NCBI GenBank assembly: GCA_963794155.1
Contig: CAWCCX010000008.1
Span: 682,001-746,000 of the forward strand
Length of the DNA stretch: 64,000 bases
DNA from: Roseiarcus sp963794155
GTDB lineage: Bacteria; Pseudomonadota; Alphaproteobacteria; Rhizobiales; Beijerinckiaceae
Direction: 5' to 3'
The notes under the pieces were generated by a model. It was not told where the DNA came from, searched no databases, and saw only the letters and a list, made by a program, of their open reading frames with translations. Positions 37,012-45,980 of the stretch are shown here, piece by piece (positions within the stretch are counted from its first letter, which is position 1; each line of letters starts with the position of its first letter). Both the position numbers and the translations under genes were made by a program.

Positions 37012-38331
37012 ATGCGCATCGTTATGATTGGAGCCGGCTATGTCGGGCTCGTTTCGGGGGCTTGTCTCGCCGATTTCGGCCACGAAGTGGTCTGCGTCGA
37101 GGTCGACGAGGGCAAAGTGGCGAGTTTGCGCGAAGGTCGCGTTCCGATCTTTGAGCCAGGCTTGAGCGAATTGGTGCTCGCCAATCAGGCCGCCGGGCGG
37201 CTTTCGTTCACTGCCAGCCTCAAGGCTGCCGGGCGCGGCGCGCAGGCGATCTTCATCGCCGTCGGCACGCCGTCGCTGGCCGAGGTCGGCTCCGCCGACA
37301 TGCGTTTCGTGCATGACGCAGCGCGCCAGATCGCCGGCGTCATCGAGGGCTTTACCGTCGTCGTCGTCAAGTCGACGGTGCCGATTGGCGCCGGCGACGA
37401 GGTCGAGCGCATCATCACTGAACGCAAGCCGCGCGATCTGTTTGCGGTCGTCTCAAACCCGGAATTCCTGCGCGAGGGGGCGGCGATCGAGGACTTCAAG
37501 CGGCCCGACCGGGTCGTGGTCGGCGTCGAGGACGATCGCGCTCGCGATGTGATGCGCGAGATCTACCAACCGATCGAACGCAATGGCGGACCGATCATCT
37601 ATACGTCGCGCCGAAGCTCGGAGATGATCAAATATGCGGCCAATGTGTTCCTGGCGATGAAGGTGACCTTCATCAACGAGATCGCCGACCTTTGCGAACG
37701 GCTGGGCGCCGATGTGCTCGACGTTTCCCACGGGATCGGCCTCGACGACCGCATTGGTCGCAAGTTCCTCAATCCCGGCCCGGGCTTCGGCGGCTCGTGC
37801 TTTCCCAAGGATACACTGGCGCTGACCAAGCTTGCCGCAGACGCCAAAGCGCCGATCCGCCTCGTCGAAACCCTGGTGGACGTCAACGACAAGCGTAAGA
37901 CGGCGATGGCCGCGAAGGTCGTCGCCGCCTGTGGCGGCTCGGTCGAGGGAAAACGGATCGCCGTGCTTGGCCTCACCTACAAGCCCAAAACCGATGACAT
38001 GCGCGACGCGCCGAGTCTCGTCATCGTGCCCGAGCTGCAAGCGGCGGGGGCTCGCGTCGTCGCCTACGATCCGGAAGGCCTCCGGATGGCGAAGCCTTTG
38101 CTGCCCGGCGTCGAATTCGCCGACAACGCCTATGCGTGCGTGAAGGGCGCGGACGCGGCGGTCGTCGTCACCGAGTGGGATGAGTTCCGCGCCCTTGACC
38201 TTGGGCGCGTCAAGGCGAGCCTCGCGTCGCCGATTATTGTCGACCTGCGCAACATCTATCCGATAGAAACGATGAAGGCGCTCGGATTTCGTTACGTCTG
38301 CGTCGGCCGCGGCTTCGGCGGGGAAGGATGA
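37012..38331 (+). CDS. ugd: UDP-glucose 6-dehydrogenase
   Basis: Oxidises UDP-glucose twice to UDP-glucuronate, a precursor for acidic exopolysaccharides. 439 residues from ATG 37012; Rossmann motif GAGYVGL at residues 7-13, catalytic Cys263 in PGFGGSCFPKDT, and the C-terminal UDP-binding domain with LGLTYKPKTDDMRDAPS. It heads a run with a GT4 glycosyltransferase, which supports a polysaccharide role. Confidence 0.95.
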   Translation: MRIVMIGAGYVGLVSGACLADFGHEVVCVEVDEGKVASLREGRVPIFEPGLSELVLANQAAGRLSFTASLKAAGRGAQAIFIAVGTPSLAEVGSADMRFVHDAARQIAGVIEGFTVVVVKSTVPIGAGDEVERIITERKPRDLFAVVSNPEFLREGAAIEDFKRPDRVVVGVEDDRARDVMREIYQPIERNGGPIIYTSRRSSEMIKYAANVFLAMKVTFINEIADLCERLGADVLDVSHGIGLDDRIGRKFLNPGPGFGGSCFPKDTLALTKLAADAKAPIRLVETLVDVNDKRKTAMAAKVVAACGGSVEGKRIAVLGLTYKPKTDDMRDAPSLVIVPELQAAGARVVAYDPEGLRMAKPLLPGVEFADNAYACVKGADAAVVVTEWDEFRALDLGRVKASLASPIIVDLRNIYPIETMKALGFRYVCVGRGFGGEG

Positions 38332-38406
38332 GGCTTATCGCCCGCGCTCGAGCGTCGGGAGCAGCGCCGGTGTTTTCGACCGAGTCCGCATAATCGAAAG
38401 TCGCTT

Positions 38407-39645
38407 ATGCCGCCGCGTCAACCCCGGTCCTGTGTCATCGTCGTCGAAAATCTGCCGGTCCCGTTCGATCGGCGGGTCTGGCAGGAGGCTCAGGCCCTGA
38501 GGAGCGCCGGCTGGCTGGTCTCAGTGATCTGCCCAGCAAGCGAGGCCTTTCCGAAGCAGTTCGAGGTCATCGACGACATTGCGATCTACCGCCATCCGCT
38601 GCCGCCCGAAGGGCGCGGAGCGCTCGCTTACTTCCGTGAGTATTCGGCGGCGCTCATTCACGAATTCCGGCTCCTGATCAAGGTTCACCGGGAGCGCGGC
38701 TTCTCGATCATCCAGGCCTGCAATCCGCCCGATCTCATCTTTCTCGTCGCGGCGCCGTTCAAGCTGATGGGCAAGCGGTTCATCTTTGATCAGCACGATG
38801 TCGGGCCGGAACTGTTCGTCGTCAAATACGGCCACAGGGGCTTCCTTTATCGGGCGCTGATGTTTTTCGAGCGCATGAGCTATGCGATGGCGGATTTCGT
38901 CATTGTCGCCAATGCGACGTTCAGGGACCTGGCCGTCAACCGCGGCGGCAAGGCGCGGGCGCTGGTCGAGGTTGTTTACGGGGTCCCCGACCGCAAGCGC
39001 ATCCGTCGCGTCGAGCCTGAGCCCGGATTGCGCGCCGGGCGCAAGTTTGTGCTCGGCTATCTTGGCGTCATCAACGAGCAGGATGGCGTCGATCAATTGG
39101 TGCGAGCGGTCGCCGATCTGGTCAAGGTCAAGGGCTTTCGCGATTTTCGCGCCGTCGTCGTCGGCTCCGGGCCGGCGCTCGATTCAGTGCGGGCGCTCGC
39201 AAGCTCACTCGGTGTCGAAGACTTCGTGCTCTTCGCCGGCTATCTCAGCGGCGAGCGGCTGTTCGCGCATATCAGCGCCTTCGACATCGGCGTCATCCCC
39301 GATCCGTTCAACGAGGCCAATGACGTGATGAGCATGAACAAGGTGTTCGAATATTGCGCCCTGGGAATTCCGACCGCCTGCTATCCTCTCCGCGAGACCA
39401 GGCGGCTCCTCGGCGAAGCGGGCGTCTACGCGCCAACGCTCGATCCGGCCGGCCTCGCCGCGGCATGCCTCGCCTTGATGGAGGACGATAACCTGCGCCA
39501 GAGCGCGGCGGCGGCGGGGAGAAAGCTTTCGGCCGAAACCTTCGTGTGGGAGAACGAAGCGCGGAAGTATGTCAATGCTTATGAACGGACGCTCGCGACC
39601 GTATCCGCGGACGCGGTAAAGCCGGCGGGCCCGAGCGCCGGCTGA
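38407..39645 (+). CDS. Glycosyltransferase family 4 protein
   Basis: Retaining GT-B glycosyltransferase, 412 residues, cytosolic. The N-terminal segment ENLPVPFDRRVWQEA is typical of EPS-cluster GT4 enzymes. The C-terminal donor-binding half has GYLGVINEQDGVDQLVRA and the E-x7-E-like stretch in NDVMSMNKVFEYCALGIP. Sugar specificity unknown. It probably acts with the upstream ugd in building a surface glycan. Confidence 0.9.
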   Translation: MPPRQPRSCVIVVENLPVPFDRRVWQEAQALRSAGWLVSVICPASEAFPKQFEVIDDIAIYRHPLPPEGRGALAYFREYSAALIHEFRLLIKVHRERGFSIIQACNPPDLIFLVAAPFKLMGKRFIFDQHDVGPELFVVKYGHRGFLYRALMFFERMSYAMADFVIVANATFRDLAVNRGGKARALVEVVYGVPDRKRIRRVEPEPGLRAGRKFVLGYLGVINEQDGVDQLVRAVADLVKVKGFRDFRAVVVGSGPALDSVRALASSLGVEDFVLFAGYLSGERLFAHISAFDIGVIPDPFNEANDVMSMNKVFEYCALGIPTACYPLRETRRLLGEAGVYAPTLDPAGLAAACLALMEDDNLRQSAAAAGRKLSAETFVWENEARKYVNAYERTLATVSADAVKPAGPSAG

Positions 39646-39677
39646 CCGGGTCCGCGAGCGCAGGGGAGATCGCGCCC

Positions 39678-40573
39678 GTGTACGGAGCGGCTTGGGTTCC
39701 AGTCACGCTGCTTGCGTCGAGCGCGCAGACGCTGCGCAACGCGATGCAGCGCGATCTGATCGGCGCACTCGGGGCGGTTGGCGCAGCGCAGGTGCGCTTC
39801 CTCTTCGGCCTGCCGTTTGCGGTGATTTTCCTCGCCGGCATGCTGGCCGCGACCGGCCTCGACGCGCCGAGGCTCACTGCGCTCAATCTCGCCTGGACGG
39901 CGTTCGGCGCGATCTCGCAAGTGATCGCGACCGCGATGATGCTGGCGGCGATGCGGACCAAGAGCTTTGTCGTCGCGGTCGCCTACACCAAGACCGAGGC
40001 GGCGCAGATCGCGCTCTTCGGCCTCATCGCGCTCAACGACCCGCCAACGGCGGCGCTGATCGCGGCGATTGCGCTGGCGACGATCGGCGTCGCGCTTATG
40101 GCGGTCAGAAGCCGCAAGGAGCTCGCCGCCGATCGGCGATCGGCGGCGCTCGGACTTTTCTCCGCCACTTTCTTCGCCTTCGCCGCGATCGGCTTCCGCT
40201 CGGCGGTGATCGGCGTCGCGAGCCCGTCCAGGCTCCTGTCCGCTTCGGTCATCCTGGTCGCGGGCCTCGCGATCCAGTCGGCCGCGCTCGGGCTCTATCT
40301 CGCCCTCTTCGACCGCGCCGGCGCGCGGGCGATCGTCAACGCTTGGCGTTCATCGCTGTTCGCCGGCTTCATGGGCGCACTCGCCTCGCAACTCTGGTTC
40401 ATCGTCTTCGCGCTGAGCGAGGCCGCGCCGGTCAGGACGCTGGCGCTGATCGAGGTGCCGATGGCGCAGGTGGGTCGCTCAAGATGTTCCGCGAGCCGCC
40501 GAGCTTGCGCGAGGGGCTGGGCATGACGCTGATCGTCGCCGCGGCCGCGATCATCGTCTGGACGGCGCGCTAA
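39678..40573 (+). CDS. DMT (EamA) family transporter, frame interrupted near the end
   Basis: Ten-helix drug/metabolite transporter. The GTG at 39678 opens a frame that is conserved up to LALIEVPMAQ. At about 40472 one base is missing (CAGGTGGGTCGCTC, where CAGGTGGTGTCGCTC would continue the protein), and the next frame carries SLKMFREPPSLREG and a last helix to 40573. Uncorrected, the product would lose its final helix. Substrate unknown. Confidence 0.72.
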
Positions 40574-40869
40574 GTCGAGGGTTCGGCTTGCGGCGGCCGG
40601 CCAGGGAAGGCAACGCATCCGCCAAAAGCCGCCTGCGCCCAATATCCTGGAGCGTTCTGCTTTTGGGTAGCTCTGGCGCCAAAAAAATTCCCTGCTCGGG
40701 CAGAAAAAATTCCCTGCTCGGGCAGAAACAATTCCCTGCTCGCGCGAAACAATTCCCTGCTCGCGTCCCTGCGCAACCCCTTGTTCGGACGCGCTTTTCT
40801 ACACCCGCATCGCGGCCTTCGGGACGGGGTTGGCGGACGGCGTCCGATTCCACCGATTCCCAATGCGCT
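40574..40869. other. Convergent intergenic region with tandem repeats
   Basis: 296 bases between the 3' ends of the DMT gene and the diheme cytochrome. Apart from the tandem array at 40680-40768 no gene or strong terminator is visible. Confidence 0.5.
40680..40768. repeat. Four tandem copies of a 21-22 base unit
   Basis: ATTCCCTGCTCG starts at 40687, 40709, 40731 and 40752 (spacing 22, 22, 21), each preceded by an A-rich run. The last two copies carry GCGCGAAAC in place of GGCAGAAA. No unique spacers, so not a CRISPR. Confidence 0.85.
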
Positions 40870-41790
40870 CTAGGGCTTGGCTGCCGCCGGCGGGCCGAGC
40901 GGGGGCAGGCTCTTCAGATAGACGGCGATCGCCAGGCGGTCGGACTCGGGCAGTTCGGCGAAGTTGCGAGAGACGGCGGTCATGCCGTCGCCGAGGACGT
41001 CTCCTGCTGGAGTGAAGCCGCTGGCCAGGGCCTCGACGATGTCGGCGGTCGTCCAAGTCAAGAAGTCGCCGCCTCGGAGACTCGGCGATTTGCCGTGGCC
41101 GTCAGGCAGGGGCGCGCCCGCGAGCGCGCGCGTCTCGTCCTTCTCGCCGAGCAGTCCGCGCGGGGTGTGACATTCGCCGCAATGACCGGGGCCTTCGACG
41201 AGATAGCGGCCGCGGTTCCATTGCCCGCTCTGGGAGGGGTCGGGACGAAGGCCGCCATTGTCGAAAAAGAGGAGCTTCCATAAGCCGACCGCCCGGCGAA
41301 TGGAGAACGGAAACGCAAGATCGTTTGCCGGCGCCCGGCCCGGAACCGCCGGCAATGTGCGCAGGAAGGCGACGAGGTCGGCCACGTCCTGCGGCGTCAT
41401 CCGCTGGTAGGACGGGTAGGGGAAAGCTGGATAGAAGTTCTGCCCGTCGCGGGAAACGCCCGAGAGCAGCGCATTGGCGATATCGACCGGACGCCAGGCC
41501 CCGATCCCCTCAACCGGATCGCTCGAGATATTCGGCGTATGGAACGTCCCGAACGGCGTCTTGAGCGCAAGCCCGCCGCCGAGTCGCAAAGGGTCATCCT
41601 GGCCCGGCGACTTGTGGCAGGATTCGCAGCCGCCGGCGAAGAAGACGAGCCGCCCCGCGGCGGCGTCTCCGGCGAGGCCAAGCGCCTGCCACCCGGCCTC
41701 TGTGTAGCGAGGTTTCGCCGCCGACAGGACCCACGCCAACGCGGCGGCGCCGGCGACCAGCAACGCGAGGATGAAGACGATCCGCTTCAT
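40870..41790 (-). CDS. Diheme c-type cytochrome
   Basis: 306 residues from ATG 41790, with an N-terminal membrane anchor or signal helix (VFILALLVAGAAALAWV) and two heme-binding motifs, CESCH and CGECH, each in a class I cytochrome c domain with a later methionine (for example in PYPSYQRMTPQD). It resembles the cytochrome subunits associated with alcohol, aldehyde or sorbosone dehydrogenases and faces the periplasm. Adjacent to a cytochrome c'-type gene; the PQQ dehydrogenase 6 kb away could be an electron donor, but that is inference. Confidence 0.9.
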   Translation of the reverse strand: MKRIVFILALLVAGAAALAWVLSAAKPRYTEAGWQALGLAGDAAAGRLVFFAGGCESCHKSPGQDDPLRLGGGLALKTPFGTFHTPNISSDPVEGIGAWRPVDIANALLSGVSRDGQNFYPAFPYPSYQRMTPQDVADLVAFLRTLPAVPGRAPANDLAFPFSIRRAVGLWKLLFFDNGGLRPDPSQSGQWNRGRYLVEGPGHCGECHTPRGLLGEKDETRALAGAPLPDGHGKSPSLRGGDFLTWTTADIVEALASGFTPAGDVLGDGMTAVSRNFAELPESDRLAIAVYLKSLPPLGPPAAAKP

Positions 41791-41813
41791 CCAGGCGCGG
41801 GCGAATTCAGGCT

Positions 41814-42251
41814 TCAGCCGCTCTTGGCCTTGTAGAGTTCGTGGCAGGCGCCGCAATTCTGGAACACCGATGGCGCCAATTTTTTGAAAGTCGCCTCGTC
41901 GACAATTCCCGCCTGGGCCGCCGCGACATCCTTGACGAATTTGGCGAAGCGGGCGTCGAAATCCGCCTTGTTCTGCCAAATCGCCGGCAGCGCCGCCGTG
42001 CCGCCGCCGGTCTGGCTGTTATCGGGAAACAGCGCCGCCGATTTCGATGCGCCCTCGTAAAGCGTCTTCAACGAGTCCTGCACAGTCGCCAGGTCGAATG
42101 GAGTGGTCCCCTTCGACATGTCGAACATCTTCTTCGCCGCAAGCCCATCGCTATGCATGAGCGCGCGCCGTTCGGCGATCGGATCGGTGTCGGCCAGCAC
42201 GGCGCCAGCGCCGCAAGCCAAAGCTATTACCATAGTCGTCAAGCGTTTCAT
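41814..42251 (-). CDS. Cytochrome c' / c-556 family protein
   Basis: 145 residues from ATG 42251, with a signal peptide (residues 1-20, ending AVLA) and a four-helix bundle. The single heme motif CGACH lies at the C-terminus, the signature of cytochrome c'/c-556. These periplasmic proteins bind NO or shuttle electrons. Transcribed with the diheme cytochrome, 23 bases apart. Confidence 0.88.
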   Translation of the reverse strand: MKRLTTMVIALACGAGAVLADTDPIAERRALMHSDGLAAKKMFDMSKGTTPFDLATVQDSLKTLYEGASKSAALFPDNSQTGGGTAALPAIWQNKADFDARFAKFVKDVAAAQAGIVDEATFKKLAPSVFQNCGACHELYKAKSG

Positions 42252-42533
42252 GACCCGTCTCCCGCGAACGACCCTGAACACCGAAGGGCCTGTATTTATT
42301 CGTCCAGTCTGCAGCAATCGGGCGGCGAATCAATTCAATATCTCCGTGTTCAAACTCTTGACCCAAGAACCGGTCTCCTGTGCCCCTATCGGGCCAGCGT
42401 GGAAGCGTGGCGGCCCTCGTAACATTCGCGCTTTGGAGCGTGGACTTGGGGATGTTTCGACCGTATGCTCCCGGGCCAAACACCGCGTGCCGCTGTGATT
42501 TGATCGACCTGTCATGATCGGCGGGTATGGTAT

Positions 42534-43634
42534 TTGCAGAGCACGTTTTCCGGCGGCCGCGCGGGAGAGCTTGGCCGCGGGTCGTCCGTCAAAAAACCGT
42601 CACCACTTGCTGCTCTGAGATCGGATATGGAGAGGACTGCTTTGGACCTGCCCGTGACGCCGCAAACATTGGCCAAGCCGCGGGAAGGTTTGTTCGCCAA
42701 CAGTCTCAAGCTTTATATCAGCATTGTTTTGGTCGCCGCGCTCGCTTCTTATGCAGCCTGGGTTAGGGAGCGGAGTATCTTTGCCTGCCAGGCGGACGGA
42801 TACAGCGCCGATCGCTATCTCGCCTATTGCAACGGGGCAAACTACGGCGACTACGAACACGGAGCGTTCTGGTTTGACCTTGAGCACCCCCTCGATTTTG
42901 CAAACAAGGCCGACGTGTTGTTCCTCGGCAACAGCCATCTGGAGAAGGGCTTCTCCACGAAGGCGACAACCGATTGGTTTTCAGGCGCGTCGGCCAGTTA
43001 TTACCTCATGGGGTTCAGCTACTGGGAGAACATGACCTTTGCGGGGGCGCTTCTTCGCAAAATGCACCCGCAAGCCTCGGTCTACGTGATCAACGTCGAC
43101 GATTTCTTTGATCGAGCTGTAAGGCCGCCAGCCAAAGCTGTGATGTATGATCCGCAAGGGCGCAGCCGATATGAGGGGAAACAATTCTGGCAACATGTCC
43201 AGGAGCGTGTCTGCAATTCGTTTGGCAGCCTCTGCGGCCGCAAAGCTGTTATTTTCCGTTCGCGTGAGACCGGAGCGTACTACTCGCGTGAGCCCGATGC
43301 CATGATCCCGGTTTCTTACGATGAGGCCGTTAGCCAGGACGAGGTTGACCGTGAGACGGCTGCCGCAATCGATTTCTTGAAGCAGTTTACTCAAGGAAAA
43401 TGCGTTATACTGACCCAGGTTCCGAGCGTCGGGACCAAGATCGGGGAGGCTAACGCCGTTGCGGCCGCGCTTGGGATGAAGCTCATCACGCCCGAGATCG
43501 CTGACGGGCTGCAGACGGTTGATGGATCTCATCTTGATGGGCCGAGCGCGGAGCGCTGGTCTCAAGCCTTTTTCGAAGCTGCCGGGCCTGAAATCCGGTC
43601 CTGTATCGACAAGCACCGCGCGGCAGCTTCGTAA
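42534..43634 (+). CDS. Membrane-anchored SGNH/GDSL-like protein
   Basis: 366 residues from the first ATG, or 335 from the ATG at 42627. One N-terminal helix (YISIVLVAALASYAAWV), then a periplasmic domain with a block-I-like VLFLGNSHLEKG and a C-terminal DGSHLDGPSAERW that can supply the Asp-His pair of an SGNH esterase or acyltransferase. The block-I serine is in GNSH, not the usual GDS. It is AT-richer than its neighbours. It sits directly before the FkbH-ACP-MBOAT genes, where SGNH proteins often transfer or trim the acyl group. Confidence 0.7.
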   Translation: MQSTFSGGRAGELGRGSSVKKPSPLAALRSDMERTALDLPVTPQTLAKPREGLFANSLKLYISIVLVAALASYAAWVRERSIFACQADGYSADRYLAYCNGANYGDYEHGAFWFDLEHPLDFANKADVLFLGNSHLEKGFSTKATTDWFSGASASYYLMGFSYWENMTFAGALLRKMHPQASVYVINVDDFFDRAVRPPAKAVMYDPQGRSRYEGKQFWQHVQERVCNSFGSLCGRKAVIFRSRETGAYYSREPDAMIPVSYDEAVSQDEVDRETAAAIDFLKQFTQGKCVILTQVPSVGTKIGEANAVAAALGMKLITPEIADGLQTVDGSHLDGPSAERWSQAFFEAAGPEIRSCIDKHRAAAS

Positions 43635-43678
43635 GCTGCGCATCCCCTGTCCGTAGCTCAACCGACCCGGGCCCTCCT

Positions 43679-45694
43679 ATGCAATCCGTTTCTCTGCATA
43701 GTCCGATGATGAACTGGCTGCCGATAGCCGGAAATTTCCGCGAAGATCTGCGCGCGGCGCTGGCTCGAGAGAAGCCGACCGATGCTCTCGAAGGCCTGGC
43801 CTCGCTCGCCGCGCATCGGCTTGGATTCCTGGAGACGGTCCAGCTCGATCGCGCTCTCGCGCGCCTCGGGCTGAAGGACGCGCCCGGCTTCCAGCCGGTC
43901 CGGCTCGCGATCCTCGCCTCCTCGACCGTCGACCACTTGCCGCCCGCGATTCGCGTCGCCGGCCTTGGGCGGAAATTGCTGATCGACGTCCATAGCGGGA
44001 CCTACGGGCAGTACCGCCAGGACCTGCTCGATCCGGCTTCGGCCCTGCATCGGTTTCAACCCCAGGCTGCGCTGTTCTCGCTCACCGCTCGGGAAGCGAT
44101 CGCGGGGGTTCCGTTGGCCGCGAGCCAAGCCGAGGTCGATGGCGCGATTGGGAGATTTGTCGCCAACTTGCGGTCCCTGTGGCGCAAGGCGCGCGAGCTG
44201 GGCGGCGCGACGGTCATTCAGCAGACTTTCCTCGACGTTGGCGATCCGCTGTTTGGCGGCTATGACCGTCTGGTTCCGGGGGCGCCGGCGACGGTCATCG
44301 CCCGGCTCAACGACCAGGTGTGCGAGGCGGCGGCGCGGGACGGCGCGCTTATCCTCGATGTCGCGCGCGCGAGCCAGCGGGACGGGATCGACGCTTGGTT
44401 CGACGCCGGGCGCTGGCTTCAGGGCAAGCTGGAAATCGCGCCGCAGGCCGCGCCGATGTACGGTGATCTCGCCGCCCGTATTCTTGCCGCCCTGCGGGGT
44501 TTGTCGAAGAAATGCCTGGTGCTCGATCTCGACAACACGCTGTGGGGCGGGGTGATTGGCGACGACGGGCTCGACGGCATCGTTTTGGGCGAAGGCAGCG
44601 CCGCCGGCGAAGCCCATCTCGCCTTGCAGCGCTACGCCAAGCAGCTCAAGGAGCGGGGCGTCATCCTGGCCGTGTGCTCCAAGAACGACGTCAAGATCGC
44701 CGAGGCGGCGGTCCGCGACCACCCGGAAATGGCGCTGCGCCGCTCGGACTTCGCGGCCTTTCAGGCGAATTGGGACGACAAGGCGCAAAACCTCAAGGCG
44801 ATCGCGAAGCAACTCAACATTGGCCTCGACAGCCTGGTGTTCGTCGACGACAATCCAATCGAACGGGCGCGGGTGCGCCAGAGCCTGCCGATGGTCGCCG
44901 TGCCGGAAATGCCGGAGGATCCGGCGCTCTATGTTCGCTGCCTGGCGGAAGCGGGCTATTTCGAGGCGGTCGCCTTCACCGCCGAGGACCGGGTCCGCGC
45001 TGAAGCGTACGCCGCCAACGCCGAACGCGAGGCGCTGCTCGGATCGGCCGAGAGCATGGACGACTTCCTCCGCGGGCTCAATATGACCGCCGTTTACGGG
45101 CCGTTCACCGCGGTCGATCACGCCCGCGTCGTCCAGCTCATCAACAAGACCAATCAATTCAACACCACGACCCGACGTTACGCCGGCGACGAGATCGCCC
45201 GGATCATGGAAGACCCCGACGCCGTGACCCTGCAATTCCGTCTTCTCGACCGAGTGGGCGACAACGGGCTCGTGAGCACGATGATCCTGCGTCCGACGGA
45301 AGACAACGACGAGGTTCTCGAGATCGAGAATTGGGTCATGAGCTGCCGGGTGTTCGGTCGGGAGCTCGAATTCGAGGCGATGAATATCGCGGTCGAGGCG
45401 GCGAAAGAGCGCGGCGCGCGGACGCTGGTCGCCGATTACATTCCAACGCCCAAGAACGACGTGATCAGCAAGCTCTATCCGAGCCTCGGATTCACCGAGG
45501 TCGAGCGGCCAGCGCCCGCAGATGGGGCGAAGCGCTGGGCGCTCGATCTCGCCGACTACGTCACCCGGAACACTCACATTGTTGTGCAAGAGCAGCAGGA
45601 TGACCGATCAAGAGATTCTGACCAAATTCACCCGCATACTTCGCGATCTGTTGCTCGACGACTCGATCGAGTTGACGATGGAAACCCGGCGTGA
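43679..45694 (+). CDS. HAD-IIIC family FkbH-like protein
   Basis: Large cytosolic enzyme of the FkbH family, which in known cases takes 1,3-bisphosphoglycerate and loads a glyceryl group onto an acyl carrier protein. The HAD phosphatase motif DLDNTLWGG is near residue 281, followed by VCSKND and FVDDNPIE, then a C-terminal GNAT-like domain (INKTNQFNTTTRRY; ELEFEAMNIAVEAA). The family core ends near 45600. The last 30 or so residues overlap the ACP gene by 95 bases and have odd composition, so the native stop may be the TGA at 45601 reached through a small frame difference. Confidence 0.9.
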   Translation: MQSVSLHSPMMNWLPIAGNFREDLRAALAREKPTDALEGLASLAAHRLGFLETVQLDRALARLGLKDAPGFQPVRLAILASSTVDHLPPAIRVAGLGRKLLIDVHSGTYGQYRQDLLDPASALHRFQPQAALFSLTAREAIAGVPLAASQAEVDGAIGRFVANLRSLWRKARELGGATVIQQTFLDVGDPLFGGYDRLVPGAPATVIARLNDQVCEAAARDGALILDVARASQRDGIDAWFDAGRWLQGKLEIAPQAAPMYGDLAARILAALRGLSKKCLVLDLDNTLWGGVIGDDGLDGIVLGEGSAAGEAHLALQRYAKQLKERGVILAVCSKNDVKIAEAAVRDHPEMALRRSDFAAFQANWDDKAQNLKAIAKQLNIGLDSLVFVDDNPIERARVRQSLPMVAVPEMPEDPALYVRCLAEAGYFEAVAFTAEDRVRAEAYAANAEREALLGSAESMDDFLRGLNMTAVYGPFTAVDHARVVQLINKTNQFNTTTRRYAGDEIARIMEDPDAVTLQFRLLDRVGDNGLVSTMILRPTEDNDEVLEIENWVMSCRVFGRELEFEAMNIAVEAAKERGARTLVADYIPTPKNDVISKLYPSLGFTEVERPAPADGAKRWALDLADYVTRNTHIVVQEQQDDRSRDSDQIHPHTSRSVARRLDRVDDGNPA

Positions 45695-45842
45695 AGACGT
45701 TCCGAACTGGGATTCGTTCAATTACATCAACTTCATCGTTGCGGTCGAACTTGAATTCGGGGTCAAGTTCAAAGTCGCCGACATCGAATTGTTCGCCAAC
45801 GTCGGCGCGATCGTAAAGGAAACGACGAAGATGCTGGCTTGA
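45600..45842 (+). CDS. Acyl carrier protein
   Basis: 80 residues from ATG 45600. Acidic helical protein with the phosphopantetheine-attachment serine at Ser39 in NWDSFNYINF. The WDSF context is typical of discrete ACPs partnered with FkbH enzymes rather than the fatty-acid ACP (DSL). It would carry the three-carbon acyl group made by the upstream gene towards the MBOAT protein. Confidence 0.88.
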   Translation: MTDQEILTKFTRILRDLLLDDSIELTMETRREDVPNWDSFNYINFIVAVELEFGVKFKVADIELFANVGAIVKETTKMLA

Positions 45843-45980
45843 GCTTGGGCGGGCAGGGGATATGGCCCGTGCGCTCAGCGACTAGCGGCCGATGCGAAGC
45901 TCGAGGCGACGGGCGGACGCGGCCGGCGGCGGTTCGGTCCTCGGTCCGTCGCCCAGACATTGTCGGCAGGATAGGCGACC

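Noticed and set aside
40680..40768. Possible CRISPR array
   Set aside because: Units are directly adjacent with no unique spacers and only 21-22 bases long; no cas genes nearby.
43658..45589. Very long open frame (643 codons) opposite the FkbH-like gene
   Set aside because: Composition is Arg/Asp/Glu/His-rich with no recognised domain, and the opposite strand carries a clearly conserved enzyme. Long antisense frames are expected in DNA this GC-rich.
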